Shown here in pieces: positions 15,665 through 23,141 of a stretch of 26,587 nucleotides of DNA (position 1 is its first letter; each line of letters starts with the position of its first letter). The position numbers and the translations under genes were made by a program. Origin of the DNA: Bdellovibrionaceae bacterium UBA2316 (GTDB lineage: Bacteria; Bdellovibrionota; Bdellovibrionia; Bdellovibrionales; Bdellovibrionaceae); the NCBI GenBank assembly GCA_002345205.1, contig DDVI01000007.1, positions 1 to 26,587 on the forward strand, in the 5' to 3' direction. The notes beneath the pieces are model-generated. The model was not told where the DNA came from. It was given only the letters and a program-made list of their open reading frames with translations, and did not search any database.

Positions 15665-16534
15665 ATGGCAATTTTAATTAACAAAGACACACGAGTTATT
15701 TGTCAGGGCTTCACGGGAGCTCAAGGTACTTTCCACTCTGAGCAATGCGCAGCTTACGGCACTAAAATGGTTGGTGGTGTGACTCCAGGAAAAGGTGGAT
15801 CTACGCATATCGGTCTTCCGGTGTTCAACACTGTTTTAGACGCTAAAAAACAAACCGGTGCTAATGTATCTATGATCTTCGTTCCACCGGCTGGCGCGGC
15901 TGATTCAATCATGGAAGCCGTTGATGCCGATTTAGATTTAGTTATCTGTATCACTGAGGGTATCCCTGTTTTAGACATGGTTCGCGTAAAGAAATTTATG
16001 GAAGGTCGTCGCACGCGTTTGATCGGTCCAAACTGCCCAGGCGTCATCACTCCAGGACAATGTAAAATCGGTATCATGCCTGGCCACATACACAAACCAG
16101 GTCGTATCGGCGTTCTTTCACGCTCAGGCACATTGACTTATGAATCAGTATTCCAATTATCTCAACTTGGTTTAGGCCAATCAACATGTGTTGGTATCGG
16201 TGGTGACCCAGTTAATGGAACTAACTTCATCGACGTATTGAAATTATTCAACGACGATAAAGACACTGATGCCGTAATCATGATCGGTGAAATCGGTGGA
16301 TCCGCTGAAGAAGAAGCAGCGGCTTACATCAAAAAAGAATTCAAAAAACCAGTAGCCGCGTTCATCGCGGGTGCTTCAGCGCCTCCGGGAAAACGCATGG
16401 GCCACGCTGGCGCGATCATTAGCGGCGGAAAAGGCACAGCAGAAGCTAAATTCGCAGCTTTAGAAGATGCGGGTTGCAAAATTTCTAGAAGTCCGGCCGA
16501 TATGGGTGTGACTTTGAAATCAATGTTAAAATAA
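15665..16534 (+). CDS. sucD: Succinyl-CoA synthetase alpha subunit
   Basis: The 289 residues match SucD. An N-terminal CoA-binding Rossmann domain has G-F-T-G-A-Q-G-T-F-H (15-24) and G-G-V-T-P-G-K-G-G (37-45). P-N-C-P-G-V is at 122-127. The phosphorylated histidine is H247 in G-H-A-G-A. An AAAGGA box precedes the ATG. The gene is co-transcribed with sucC (14-base gap). A 9-bp palindromic stem follows the stop. Confidence 0.97.
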   Translation: MAILINKDTRVICQGFTGAQGTFHSEQCAAYGTKMVGGVTPGKGGSTHIGLPVFNTVLDAKKQTGANVSMIFVPPAGAADSIMEAVDADLDLVICITEGIPVLDMVRVKKFMEGRRTRLIGPNCPGVITPGQCKIGIMPGHIHKPGRIGVLSRSGTLTYESVFQLSQLGLGQSTCVGIGGDPVNGTNFIDVLKLFNDDKDTDAVIMIGEIGGSAEEEAAAYIKKEFKKPVAAFIAGASAPPGKRMGHAGAIISGGKGTAEAKFAALEDAGCKISRSPADMGVTLKSMLK

Positions 16535-16548
16535 CTTGAAAAACCTCT

Positions 16549-16569
16549 CAAGGGTGTTAAACACCCTTG
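16549..16569 (+). repeat. Hairpin between sucD and ndk without T run
   Basis: CAAGGGTGT and ACACCCTTG form a perfect 9-bp stem with the loop TAA. No T tract follows, so it is more likely a 3'-end protecting hairpin for sucCD mRNA than an intrinsic terminator. A second, weaker pair (GCTTGT 16595-16600 with ACAAGC 16615-16620) lies in the ndk leader. Confidence 0.6.
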
Positions 16570-16636
16570 GGCATAGGCAAATTAATTAAACAGAGCTTGT
16601 TTTTTAAGAGAGTGACAAGCACTAAAGGGAGTACTT

Positions 16637-17062
16637 ATGGGTATGGAAAGAACATTTTCTATCATTAAACCAAATGCAGTTAAAAAAAACGCTATCGGTG
16701 ATATCGTAAAACACTTTGAAGAGAACGGTCTTCGCATCGCTGCGATGAAACTAGCTCTTTTATCAAAAGAAAAATGTGAATTATTCTACGCTGAACACAA
16801 AGAGCGTCCATTTTTCGGCGAACTAGTAAGCTTCATGACGTCAGGTCCTGTTGTTCTAATGTGTTTACAGGGTGAAGGCGCAGTTCTAAAAAATCGTGAT
16901 CTTATGGGCGCAACTGATCCTAAAAAAGCTAACCCAGGCACGATCCGCGCTAAGCACGGTGACAGCATCGGCGAAAACGCAGTTCACGGTTCCGATTCAC
17001 TTGAGTCTGCAAAACGCGAACTAGCAATTTTCTTCGACAAACACGAATTCGCTAACTCTTAA
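16637..17062 (+). CDS. ndk: Nucleoside-diphosphate kinase
   Basis: This is a full-length 141-residue NDK. T-F-S-I-I-K-P-N-A-V lies at 6-15, the nucleotide-binding R-x-x-M-G-A-T-D-P near 87-95, and N-A-V-H-G-S-D-S at 114-121 with the phosphorylated active-site H117. It transfers the gamma-phosphate between nucleoside triphosphates and diphosphates in the cytoplasm. An AGGGAG box lies six bases before the ATG. The neighbour sucCD supplies substrate-level nucleotide phosphorylation, and ndk may share its transcript through the hairpins in between. A strong terminator follows. Confidence 0.97.
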   Translation: MGMERTFSIIKPNAVKKNAIGDIVKHFEENGLRIAAMKLALLSKEKCELFYAEHKERPFFGELVSFMTSGPVVLMCLQGEGAVLKNRDLMGATDPKKANPGTIRAKHGDSIGENAVHGSDSLESAKRELAIFFDKHEFANS

Positions 17063-17088
17063 TTTTAAAATTACAGATTAGAATTTGA

Positions 17089-17115
17089 AAGAGGCCCACA
17101 AGGCCTCTTTTTTTT
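17089..17115 (+). terminator. Terminator of ndk
   Basis: AGAGGCC (17090-17096) pairs with GGCCTCT (17102-17108) around CACAA and is followed by seven more T (17109-17115). It directly abuts the palindromic repeat that begins at 17116. Confidence 0.9.
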
Positions 17116-17183
17116 GGTGCCAGGCCCGAAAAATCTCTAAAAACGACTACGTGTGATTAGAAAAATTTTTCGGGCCTGGCACC
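17116..17183. repeat. 68-bp palindromic element (19-bp perfect arms) at the 3' end of udgX
   Basis: The arm GGTGCCAGGCCCGAAAAAT (17116-17134) returns as its exact reverse complement at 17165-17183, with a 30-base spacer. It covers the udgX stop codon and encodes its last 11 residues. Neither side is followed by a proper T run for udgX termination. The size and symmetry fit a REP- or MITE-like element; whether it is repeated elsewhere cannot be seen here. Confidence 0.85.
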
Positions 17184-18559
17184 TTATTTAGAGCCAATTT
17201 TATATCTTCGGAAAGCTCGGCTAGCCGCTGTGATTTTTCTTCAATGCTTGCTGACCTAAGTACGGCCGCCGGATGCCAAGAAATTAAAATGGCCGGCGCA
17301 AATGGGCTTTCGGTATGGATTTTTCCGCGTTCTTTTTGAATGTTCACTAGTCGGCCGTAGAGCGCGGTTCCAGCAGTTGCGCCTAGAGCTAAAATCACTT
17401 TCGGTTTCACTCGCGCAATCTCGGCCTCTAGCCAAGGTTTGCAGGCTTGCATTTCGCGGCCATTGGCTTTTTTGTTAAGGCGCTCTTTACCCTGGGGTTC
17501 CCATTTAAAATGCTTTACGGCGTTGGTTATATAAATCGAGTCTCTGCCAATTCCCGCATTCTCTAAAGCTTCTGATAAAACTTTTCCCACTGGCCCTACA
17601 AAAGTTCTACCCGACTTGTCGTCTTCGTCTGCTGGTTGTTCTCCAACAATCATCAATTCAGCGTTAAGATCACCTTCACCAAACACTGTTTGTGTCGCAT
17701 GTCCCGCCAGTGGACACGCTTTACACGATTTTGCTGAATCACGTAACACGCGCCAGTCACTAGTTTCAGGGACCTTCGCCAAAAACCGCGGCGTTTCAGC
17801 CATATTTTGCAATATCTTTGGAGTTTCGCGTATTAATTCTTGAATCACCGCCGATTCTGGCATGCTACTCCAGTATTTTACAGGCATTTCTGTTTTCATC
17901 ATTTTGATTTTTAATCGGGCGGGATTAAAAATAGATTTGTAATACGTCGTCCATACTTCGTCGAAAGAGTCCGAGTGTTCAAATTTATTTTGTGGAATTC
18001 CTTTGGAAAAACTCAACTCTTTCAAATTCCAGTGAGCCGACAAATTCGGCGTAAATATAGACCAGGGTTTATCACCAAAACGTCTCACAAAAAATGAAGC
18101 CGCCAGTTCTAAACACTGATGTTCGGGCTTGTGCCAAGCCACGTAGGTTTCGCGACCGTTAACTTCGGTCTTTTTAAATCGGACAAATGCGTGCATCTTG
18201 TGAATATCGCGGCTCACGGATTTTGCCCACACGTCGGCTTTGCGAACATCTTCATCGACCGACACTTTAAGTAGATTTCTATTTTCGTGATTCATTCTAT
18301 AAATCAATCGATATAACAACGACCAACGATCGGGATCGCGCACACACGAAACCAATTGCGCCAATTCAATAAAGTCAGACGTCACAACTGGGTTAGACAA
18401 AGGTTTTGATATTGAATCCACCTCTGAAAAAAGACTCGCTGCCTGTGACCATTGCGCATGTGCCGGCGCGACTCCTTGCTGCAGAAGGAGTCGCGCCTGA
18501 CTTCGCCACTGATCAAATTTCATATCGTGACCATTTAGATCGTAGCCAATTGAGTTCAA
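17147..18559 (-). CDS. udgX: DUF4130-UdgX fusion: uracil-DNA glycosylase superfamily, His-to-Asn in the cross-linking loop
   Basis: Residues about 70-240 are a DUF4130-type domain (L-L-Y-R-L, D-I-H-K-M-H-A-F-V-R-F). Residues 265-455 are a UdgX-type glycosylase: C279/C282 (C-K-A-C-P-L) and C373 (A-C-K-P-W-L) as iron-sulfur ligands (I do not identify the fourth), motif A G-E-Q-P-A-D-E-D-D (306-314), F-V-G-P, N-A-V-K-H-F-K-W (346-353), L-G-A-T-A and H-P-A-A-V-L-R (429-435). In Mycobacterium UdgX the loop K-R-R-I-H supplies the His that binds abasic DNA covalently. Here the aligned loop is K-E-R-L-N (N362). The TTG start overlaps the radical SAM stop; ATG 18523 is an alternative. The last 11 residues come from a palindromic repeat. 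Confidence 0.88.
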   Translation of the reverse strand: MNSIGYDLNGHDMKFDQWRSQARLLLQQGVAPAHAQWSQAASLFSEVDSISKPLSNPVVTSDFIELAQLVSCVRDPDRWSLLYRLIYRMNHENRNLLKVSVDEDVRKADVWAKSVSRDIHKMHAFVRFKKTEVNGRETYVAWHKPEHQCLELAASFFVRRFGDKPWSIFTPNLSAHWNLKELSFSKGIPQNKFEHSDSFDEVWTTYYKSIFNPARLKIKMMKTEMPVKYWSSMPESAVIQELIRETPKILQNMAETPRFLAKVPETSDWRVLRDSAKSCKACPLAGHATQTVFGEGDLNAELMIVGEQPADEDDKSGRTFVGPVGKVLSEALENAGIGRDSIYITNAVKHFKWEPQGKERLNKKANGREMQACKPWLEAEIARVKPKVILALGATAGTALYGRLVNIQKERGKIHTESPFAPAILISWHPAAVLRSASIEEKSQRLAELSEDIKLALNKVPGPKNFSNHT

Positions 18560-19830
18560 ATTTCACCCGTCCTTGCCGTCGCAGCCACGTCAAAGAGCGA
18601 GAGCTGAGTTTCTGGGGGTCTCAGCCGATCTTTTAAATTTTGAACATCGATCAAAAAGGCGTCCGGATTATGATCTGACGTCGTTACGAAGTACTTTGTT
18701 TTTGCTAACGATACCCTTATCTTTGTTAAATCTAATAAAGAAATTTTTCTGTATGGTCGCATTTGAATAATACGATCGACATTACGTACACCTAAACCTG
18801 GAACCCTTAGTAATTCTTCGCGGCTCGCGGTGTTCACATCGACAGGAAAAAAACTGCGATTTCTGAGCGCCCAAGATGTTTTAGGATCAATATCTAACGG
18901 TAAATTAGATTCCTCGGCGGTAGTTAATTCTGCGGCTTTAAAATCATAAAACCGAACTAACCAGTCCGCTTGATACAAGCGGTTTTCACGTACTAACGAT
19001 GGTTGTTCGTTTGGCAATAAAACATCTGCATCGGGAATTGGGCTGTACGCCGAATAATAAACACGTTTTAAGGAATACCGCTGATACATTTTTTCAGATG
19101 CATTAAGTATCAAAGCGTCCGTACTTTTTGTGGCACCCACAATCATTTGAGTCGTCTGCCCGGCTGGAGCAAATCTAGGAACAAATCTTGTTTTCTTTCC
19201 GAGCTCTTCTTTTGTTTCCTGAACTTTTTCAGAAATTTGATTCATGGATTTTGTGGCCGCCGAAATAGTTTTCGCAGGAGCAAGCAAATTCAAATCTTCT
19301 TGCACAGGCATTTCAACATTCGCGCTGACCCGATCGGCCCACAAACCGGCCTCTAGAATTAATTCTTTCGACGAACCCGCTACAACTTTTAAATGAATAT
19401 ACCCATTGAATTTGTGATCCTGCCGCAAGCTTTTGGCGACTCGGATTAACATCTCCATCGTGGAATCAGAACTGCCAATAATTCCCGAACTTAAAAAGAG
19501 CCCCTCAATGTAATTACGACGATAAAATTCTAAGGTTAGATTCACGATTTCTTCAGGGGTAAAACGCGCGCGTTTGACTTCACTTGTGACCCGATTCACG
19601 CAGTATTTGCAGTCGTAAATACAGAAATTGGTCATTAGAATCTTCAGCAAACTGATGCAGCGACCATCCGGCGCATAACTATGGCAAATACCCATGCCTT
19701 CGACATTGCCCATTCCGTTTTTGTCGCGTTTTCTTTCTGAACCGCTACTAGAGCAAGACGCATCGTATTTGGCGGCATCCGCCAGAATCGCCAGTCTTGA
19801 TTTGATGGAATCCCAATTTGTTTTCATCAT
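18556..19830 (-). CDS. Putative DNA modification/repair radical SAM protein with HhH and clamp-binding motif
   Basis: This 424-residue protein belongs to the UDG-linked radical SAM family. The cluster motif is C70-x3-C74-x2-C77 (C-I-Y-D-C-K-Y-C). Further cysteines lie at 26, 49 and 58. A helix-hairpin-helix DNA-binding motif spans about 330-358 (V-N-T-A-S-R-E-E-L-L-R-V-P-G-L-G). The C-terminus carries Q-L-S-L-F (409-413), the consensus sliding-clamp binding motif. The family occurs with DUF4130/UdgX proteins, here in a four-base overlapping operon. The reaction is unknown. There is no Shine-Dalgarno before the ATG, and a 12-bp palindrome lies 15 bases upstream, so regulation at the promoter and leaderless translation are likely. 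Confidence 0.9.
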   Translation of the reverse strand: MMKTNWDSIKSRLAILADAAKYDASCSSSGSERKRDKNGMGNVEGMGICHSYAPDGRCISLLKILMTNFCIYDCKYCVNRVTSEVKRARFTPEEIVNLTLEFYRRNYIEGLFLSSGIIGSSDSTMEMLIRVAKSLRQDHKFNGYIHLKVVAGSSKELILEAGLWADRVSANVEMPVQEDLNLLAPAKTISAATKSMNQISEKVQETKEELGKKTRFVPRFAPAGQTTQMIVGATKSTDALILNASEKMYQRYSLKRVYYSAYSPIPDADVLLPNEQPSLVRENRLYQADWLVRFYDFKAAELTTAEESNLPLDIDPKTSWALRNRSFFPVDVNTASREELLRVPGLGVRNVDRIIQMRPYRKISLLDLTKIRVSLAKTKYFVTTSDHNPDAFLIDVQNLKDRLRPPETQLSLFDVAATARTGEI

Positions 19831-19844
19831 AATTTACATATAAC

Positions 19845-19856
19845 TTACATATGTAA
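19845..19856. promoter_or_regulatory. Palindrome TTACATATGTAA upstream of the radical SAM-udgX operon
   Basis: This is a perfect 12-bp dyad lying 15-26 bases before the start codon, where a -10 or an operator would sit. A related half site (TTACATA at 19834-19840) follows closely. It resembles the reported Bdellovibrio LexA box (TTAC-N3-GTAA) but has a four-base spacer. The role is inferred. Confidence 0.45.
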
Positions 19857-19931
19857 CTTGGACAACCCAGAAATGAATTTCTGGCCCTCAAATCTGGTAT
19901 ATGGCATAATCGCGGTTTATCGGCGGGTTTT

Positions 19932-21107
19932 ATGTTTAAAGTGGGCGATCAATTTCAAGTGACAATAGAAAAAATGGCAAACAGAGGCAAAGGTCTAGGG
20001 CGCATCAATGACCAAGTTGTTTTTGTTCCCTATTCCGCTCCCAAAGATGTGCTAACTGTCAAAGCAACTAAGGTGAATAAGAACTTTATCGAAGCCGACA
20101 TCGTCGCGATACTGACACCTAGCGATTTACGAGTAACCGCGCCTTGCCCCCATTTTACTGAATGCGGGGGTTGTCACTTTCAACATTTAGCGTACAGCAC
20201 GCAAGTTGAAATCAAAGATCAACTAGTGAAAGAAACCCTTCAGCGCGCGATCGGCACTATTTCAGAAACGGCATTTCTACCGCCGGTGGCGTCTCCGAAA
20301 GAATGGAATTACCGCAATAGAATCCAGATTCATATTAACAAAAGTGCATATGGGTTTGTAAAAAGAAACTCGCACACCCTAATTCCAATTGAAGATTGCA
20401 AAATCGCAGAACCAGCTCTGAATAAGGCTTTGGCGGATATTAAAACGACGCCTGATCTGATGAAAAATGAAAAAATCGAACTCCTAATTGATAAAAATCT
20501 ACAGGTACATCAACGCGATTTAAATTCGCAAGGTCAACCCGTGCTGTTTTCACAAGTAAATCGATTCGCTAATAAATTACTAGTAGACCTGGTTGCAGAA
20601 AAAGTTGTGGGTTATGCGCCAAAGGCAAAAATTTATGACCTATACGCGGGCGATGGAAATTTTCTAATCGCTATGGGCAAATCTTTGCCGAAAAACGAAC
20701 TGGTTGGTGTCGAGTTAAATAGTGGTCTAGTTAACCTGGGCCGAAAAGAAATCGAACAGCAAAAATTGAAGGCCAGCTATGTACAGTCTAGCGTCGAGGA
20801 GTACTTGGAAACTGTTTCAATAAAATCGGAAGACACCGTGGTGCTAGATCCGCCCAGAACAGGATGCGACCCTAGAGCTATGATGGTACTTGGCTCCAAG
20901 CCACGAAACAAAATCATTTACATCAGCTGTGAGCCAACAACGTTAGCTCGCGATCTGCGCTTAATTAAAGATACCGCGCAGAAGTGGGGGCTCTCTTTTC
21001 GTCTAGATTCTGTTCAAACTCTGGATATGTTTCCCCAGACCGAACATATTGAAACTGTTGCGGAATTCTCGATCGAGAAGATTGACACCTCTACGACAAC
21101 CCACTAA
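19932..21107 (+). CDS. RlmD/TrmA-family RNA (uracil-C5) methyltransferase
   Basis: This 391-residue protein has an N-terminal TRAM RNA-binding domain (about 1-60), an iron-sulfur motif C72-x5-C78-x2-C81 with the fourth ligand C156, a SAM-binding motif D-L-Y-A-G-D-G-N-F (236-244), L-D-P-P-R-T-G (305-311) and the nucleophile C333 in I-S-C-E-P-T-T-L-A-R-D-L. The layout and cysteine spacing match RlmD (23S rRNA m5U1939). RlmC or RlmCD-type specificity cannot be excluded. ATG 19932 lacks a strong Shine-Dalgarno. The gene heads the plus-strand run to the DnaQ-like gene, with the next ORF starting ten bases after its stop. Confidence 0.92.
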   Translation: MFKVGDQFQVTIEKMANRGKGLGRINDQVVFVPYSAPKDVLTVKATKVNKNFIEADIVAILTPSDLRVTAPCPHFTECGGCHFQHLAYSTQVEIKDQLVKETLQRAIGTISETAFLPPVASPKEWNYRNRIQIHINKSAYGFVKRNSHTLIPIEDCKIAEPALNKALADIKTTPDLMKNEKIELLIDKNLQVHQRDLNSQGQPVLFSQVNRFANKLLVDLVAEKVVGYAPKAKIYDLYAGDGNFLIAMGKSLPKNELVGVELNSGLVNLGRKEIEQQKLKASYVQSSVEEYLETVSIKSEDTVVLDPPRTGCDPRAMMVLGSKPRNKIIYISCEPTTLARDLRLIKDTAQKWGLSFRLDSVQTLDMFPQTEHIETVAEFSIEKIDTSTTTH

Positions 21108-21117
21108 CTTTAAATGG

Positions 21118-21873
21118 ATGCTATTAAGGTCCACTATTTCTATAGTTTTAACGATTCTATTTTTGAGTGGTTGCGTGTCTATGCGCGCGAATCAAGAAAA
21201 GGCATTACTTCATCAAGCTAACGGGCAATCGCTTTACGAAAATCAAAACTTTTCATTAGCGCTTAAAGAGTTTTTAGTTGCCGAGACCAATGATCCGGAA
21301 AACTCGTCGATTCAAAACAGTTTAGGCTTAACGTATTTCATGAAAGAGCGTTATCAAACAGCAATTAAACATTTTGAAAAAGCGTTAGAACTGCAACCAA
21401 AATTTACGGATGCTCGCAATAATTTAGCTCGTACGTATATCGAGGTCGGTCGTTATCAGGATGCCGATAAAAATTTAAGAATAGTTCTTAATGATTTAAC
21501 GTACACAGGACAAGAGCGCGCCTACATCAATCTAGGACTAAACTTTTTCAATCAGAAAAAATACGATCAAGCTAAAAATAACTTTTTAAAGGCGATTGAA
21601 AACCAGGCAGATAATTGTTTCGCACACACATACTACGGTCGTTCTCTTTTTGAAATGAAAGACTACAGTTCATCCATTTCAGCACTAGATAAAGCCATCG
21701 AATTCTGCCAAAAATTATTAATTGATGAACCTCACTATTTTAGCGCGTTGTCATATTACCGATTAGGCGAGAAACAGAAATCAATTACTCGATTCGAAGA
21801 AGTCATAAAGCTATACCCTAATGGAAAGTACGCCGACAAATCCAAGGGCATGTTAAATATAATAAAAAGGTAA
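21118..21873 (+). CDS. TPR-repeat lipoprotein (PilF/PilW-like)
   Basis: I start at ATG 21118 (251 residues) and not at the upstream TTG, because a lipoprotein signal follows directly: hydrophobic residues 6-15 and the lipobox L-S-G-C with C19. Six or so tetratricopeptide repeats fill residues 30-250 (for example S-L-G-L-T-Y-F-M-K-E-R-Y-Q-T-A-I-K-H-F). The domain plan is that of PilF/PilW, the outer-membrane pilotin for the type IV pilus secretin, but generic TPR lipoproteins look similar. It sits between the RNA methyltransferase and the RodZ-like gene (five-base gap), so it is co-transcribed. No pilus gene is present nearby, which leaves the pilotin role uncertain. Confidence 0.82.
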   Translation: MLLRSTISIVLTILFLSGCVSMRANQEKALLHQANGQSLYENQNFSLALKEFLVAETNDPENSSIQNSLGLTYFMKERYQTAIKHFEKALELQPKFTDARNNLARTYIEVGRYQDADKNLRIVLNDLTYTGQERAYINLGLNFFNQKKYDQAKNNFLKAIENQADNCFAHTYYGRSLFEMKDYSSSISALDKAIEFCQKLLIDEPHYFSALSYYRLGEKQKSITRFEEVIKLYPNGKYADKSKGMLNIIKR

Positions 21874-21878
21874 ATCCG

Positions 21879-23141
21879 ATGAAGAAGACTGGGGATTTTT
21901 TAAAAAAAGCACGTGAAGACAAAGGACTATCGATCCATGAAATTGGATTGTCTCTAAAAATCAATCCCAAGATTCTTAAACAAATCGAAGATGGCGATAA
22001 AGATAATCTTCCAGCAAAAACATTTCTTCGCGGTTTCGTTCAATCCTATGCGCTTTTTCTAAAAGTTGATCCCAATGAAGTTCTAAGAATTTTCTCTGAA
22101 GAAATGGGAACAACAAAGCCAAATCAAATCAGTCTAACATCAGGTCCGCAAATTCGCGGAAATAGTTTAGAAGTTGAAGATCCAGAAAACAAAGACGACT
22201 TAGGAATAAAACGTAATACCGGTCAAAATTTTACTAAAGAAAAATTTGAGTTTAAAAATATTGGTATCGGTATCGTTGTATTCGTTTTGTTGATCAGCTT
22301 AATCGCCGTACGCAAAGTTGTTGAAAAATATCAAAAAGAAGCCGAAGTCGATGTTGCTAAAACAGAAGAGAATTTGAAAACGAACAATAAAATTGAGTTG
22401 CCTCAACCACCACCTCCCGTAACGCTAGCGCCAGCTAATGAAGGTAAACCTACAAATACTGACGCTACTCTACCTGCCGATGTAAAAGCGCCTCAGCCAA
22501 GTTTACCGGCAACAGAAGCAGCTACGACTAACACTGTTGGTCCAACGACAGCGACCTCACCAAAACCGATAAACAACCCTCCGCCTCAAACACCGAACGC
22601 GGTTTCGACGAATCCTGCTGGACAGAACACGGCAAGTCCGCCTCAAAACCCTGGTATTCCCAATAAGCCAATGGCCGCAGTGCCAACCCCGGCAACGACG
22701 ACTACAGCAGTCGCACCCGCCGTTAAACCGGTGACAACTCCTCCGGTTGCAACAAACACAAATAAGCCGGTAGTACAGCCAGCACCATCGACCGCCGCGA
22801 CCACTACGCCGACTCCAACTGCAGCAACTCTGCCCGCACCTAAGCCGGCAACACCGCCTACTCCAGCTGTGACAACAAATCCGGCAACTCCCCCCGTTCC
22901 ACCGAAGCCAAAAAATATTGAACTTGTAATCGAGGCGTTTGAAACCGTTGAAATCGAAATGACTCAAGCATCTGGAAAAGTTGAGCGAATCAAAATGTCT
23001 CCGAGCCAAATACAATCTTTTAAAACTGTTTCTGGTGTTAAATTAAACATCAGCAACGGTGGAGCCGTAAACTTGATCGTTAATGGCAAAGACTTGGGTG
23101 TACCGGGCGATTTAGGAAAACCGAAACGAGTTTCCTTTTAG
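21879..23141 (+). CDS. rodZ: RodZ-like cytoskeleton-linking membrane protein
   Basis: This 420-residue protein has an N-terminal helix-turn-helix of the RodZ type (residues 4-72, K-A-R-E-D-K-G-L-S-I-H-E-I). One membrane helix (about 127-145), a long Pro/Thr/Ala/Val linker (about 165-345) and a C-terminal beta domain (346-420, V-I-E-A-F-E-T-V-E-I) follow. RodZ binds MreB through the HTH and holds rod-shape synthesis complexes at the membrane. The periplasmic linker is longer than in E. coli. The stop overlaps the GTG of the glycosyltransferase gene by one base (TAGTG). The linker is of low complexity, so its length may vary between strains. Confidence 0.88.
   Translation: MKKTGDFLKKAREDKGLSIHEIGLSLKINPKILKQIEDGDKDNLPAKTFLRGFVQSYALFLKVDPNEVLRIFSEEMGTTKPNQISLTSGPQIRGNSLEVEDPENKDDLGIKRNTGQNFTKEKFEFKNIGIGIVVFVLLISLIAVRKVVEKYQKEAEVDVAKTEENLKTNNKIELPQPPPPVTLAPANEGKPTNTDATLPADVKAPQPSLPATEAATTNTVGPTTATSPKPINNPPPQTPNAVSTNPAGQNTASPPQNPGIPNKPMAAVPTPATTTTAVAPAVKPVTTPPVATNTNKPVVQPAPSTAATTTPTPTAATLPAPKPATPPTPAVTTNPATPPVPPKPKNIELVIEAFETVEIEMTQASGKVERIKMSPSQIQSFKTVSGVKLNISNGGAVNLIVNGKDLGVPGDLGKPKRVSF

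Noticed and set aside
16549..16569. Intrinsic terminator after sucD
   Set aside because: The stem is perfect but no T tract follows on either strand.
19845..19856. A confirmed LexA box
   Set aside because: The dyad has a four-base spacer, unlike the reported TTAC-N3-GTAA, so it is listed only as a candidate operator.
22557..23015. 152-residue Cys/Arg/Trp-rich frame on the minus strand
   Set aside because: It is the antisense of the Pro/Thr/Ala linker of the RodZ-like gene. The odd composition follows from the GC-biased repeats, and there is no start context.
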